Part shown: one piece after another, positions 63,483 to 64,000 of the stretch
How positions within the stretch are numbered: position 1 is the first letter of the stretch
Layout: every line of letters begins with the position of its first letter
Assembly: GCF_017696315.1 (NCBI RefSeq)
Contig: NZ_JAAORJ010000004.1
Coordinates: 256,423-320,422 of the forward strand
Direction of reading: 5' to 3'
Origin: Prochlorococcus marinus XMU1412
Lineage (GTDB): Bacteria; Cyanobacteriota; Cyanobacteriia; PCC-6307; Cyanobiaceae
DNA: 64,000 nucleotides
Translations under genes and position numbers: made by a program
The notes under the pieces: model-generated
Told to the model about the DNA's origin: nothing
Seen by the model: the letters and a program-made list of their open reading frames with translations, nothing else
The model's database searches: none

Positions 63483-63581
63483 ATGAAAAAAAATAATTTC
63501 AAATCAATAATTCAGTACTTACCCGGGATTTTGATTCTTGTTTATGTATCCTTTTTAGCATTTACTCAATTTATAAAATAA
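63483..63581 (+). CDS. Possible 32-residue membrane protein
   Basis: An ATG at 63483 opens a 32-residue frame: a basic start (MKKNNFKS) then a single hydrophobic helix (LPGILILVYVSFLAFTQF) and a Lys end. The size and shape resemble small thylakoid subunits. It is 18 bases after the preceding small gene and 21 bases before the transporter. Weak evidence beyond composition. Confidence 0.4.
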   Translation: MKKNNFKSIIQYLPGILILVYVSFLAFTQFIK

Positions 63582-63602
63582 AATTTTTAAACATTATTCG
63601 TT

Positions 63603-64000
63603 TTGATTGGAATCCTTTCTGCTTTTGGAGCTGCTATATCTTGGACTTATGCGTGCTTTATTTGGCGCGCGCAAACTCAAAAATATAAATCAATAGATAT
63701 AAATTTAATAAAAAATATAATAGCTTTTATAGTTTTTATACCTGCTCTTATTTATCTAAATTCTATAACTCAATTAAAAAACATATTTATCCTACTAATA
63801 AGTGGAATAATAGGTATTGGTTTAGGTGATACTTTCTACCTAAAGTCATTACAAACAATTGGCACAAGAAAAACTTTATCTATAGAAACTCTTTCTCCGT
63901 TAATGGCTGCTTTGTCAGGGGAAATTTTTATTAATGAAAATTTAACAACTAAATCATGGGTTGGAATACTCATAGTATCGATTTCTTTATTCATAATTCT
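63603..64000 (+). CDS. EamA/DMT-type transporter (3' end outside window)
   Basis: A TTG at 63603 opens a frame running off the window, with 132 complete codons visible. It begins LIGILSAFGAAISWTYACFIW, the typical first helix of drug/metabolite transporters, and continues through further helices, with IIGIGLGDTFYLKSLQTIG and ETLSPLMAALSGEIFINENL matching the family's EamA repeat. The substrate is unknown. The upstream reading frame is closed by a TAA at 63588, limiting the start choice. Confidence 0.82.
   Translation, partial: MIGILSAFGAAISWTYACFIWRAQTQKYKSIDINLIKNIIAFIVFIPALIYLNSITQLKNIFILLISGIIGIGLGDTFYLKSLQTIGTRKTLSIETLSPLMAALSGEIFINENLTTKSWVGILIVSISLFII

Noticed and set aside
1..64000. 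CRISPR array, prophage, insertion sequence or attachment site
   Set aside because: No spaced direct repeats, transposase, integrase or phage genes were seen, and the three tRNA genes lack repeated 3' ends nearby.

Overview
The window is a dense, AT-rich stretch (roughly one third G+C by eye) of a cyanobacterial chromosome, almost certainly a high-light-adapted Prochlorococcus. The evidence is kaiB-kaiC with no kaiA beside rplU-rpmA, an nblS-type histidine kinase, a high-light-inducible protein (hli), a clpR-clpP3 pair, plant-type ferredoxin, a photosystem II S4-domain protein, many cyanobacterial proteins of unknown function, very short spacers and several overlapping gene ends. There are no insertion sequences, phage genes, CRISPR arrays or rRNA. 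Three tRNAs (His, Gly, Val) and the SRP RNA are present.

Layout. 1-2.4 kb: an FAD-linked oxidase (cut by the window edge) and a cytosine-deaminase-like amidohydrolase. 2.5-7.6 kb: tRNA-His, miaB, then a cell-wall/division run ddl-unknown-ftsQ-ftsZ. 7.6-16.9 kb: SRP RNA, panB, a small metal-motif lipoprotein, hemW-like, PIN/TRAM protein, clpR-clpP3, ilvC-cobD, hli with a group of small unknown proteins, and HU. 17-24 kb: glgX, tRNA-Gly, a sugar:cation symporter, an MlaE-type lipid permease, two unknown conserved proteins and plsY. 24-29 kb: pyrF, tyrS, a DUF1825-type protein, a GIY-YIG-like protein, pepA and secreted msrA. 29-35.4 kb: an outer-membrane operon on the minus strand, read purC-bamA-lpxC-fabZ-lpxA-lpxB-(msrA).

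35.5-46 kb: purD-nblS facing kaiB-kaiC, then rplU-rpmA, a methyltransferase, truB, a SpoIID-like protein, RNase Z and a pentapeptide-repeat protein. 46-51 kb: an unknown conserved protein, ferredoxin, prmA, serA, an unknown membrane protein and the PSII S4 protein. 51-56.6 kb: tRNA-Val, an ICMT-like membrane protein, a PNPOx-like flavoprotein, DoxX, a photolyase-like protein with reversed domain order, a stand-alone NAD-dependent-ligase adenylation domain and a POR-like SDR. 56.6-64 kb: murD, pirin, DUF1643- and DUF2214-type proteins, a GAF protein with a Cys/His tail, a BaiN-like flavoprotein and a DMT-type transporter cut by the right edge.

Most of the window is housekeeping: envelope building (ddl, murD, ftsQZ, lpxABC, fabZ, bamA, plsY), cofactors and amino acids (panB, ilvC, serA, cobD), proteolysis and repair (clp, pepA, msrA), clock and light signalling (kaiBC, nblS, hli). 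The least ordinary part is 52.5-55.7 kb, where a domain-swapped photolyase homologue and a truncated LigA-like nucleotidyltransferase sit back to back around a spacer carrying a strong Shine-Dalgarno and a 17-codon reading frame. Other points of interest are a GIY-YIG-like protein, terminator-like hairpins directly before two start codons around petF, and a tRNA-Val with C instead of U at position 33.
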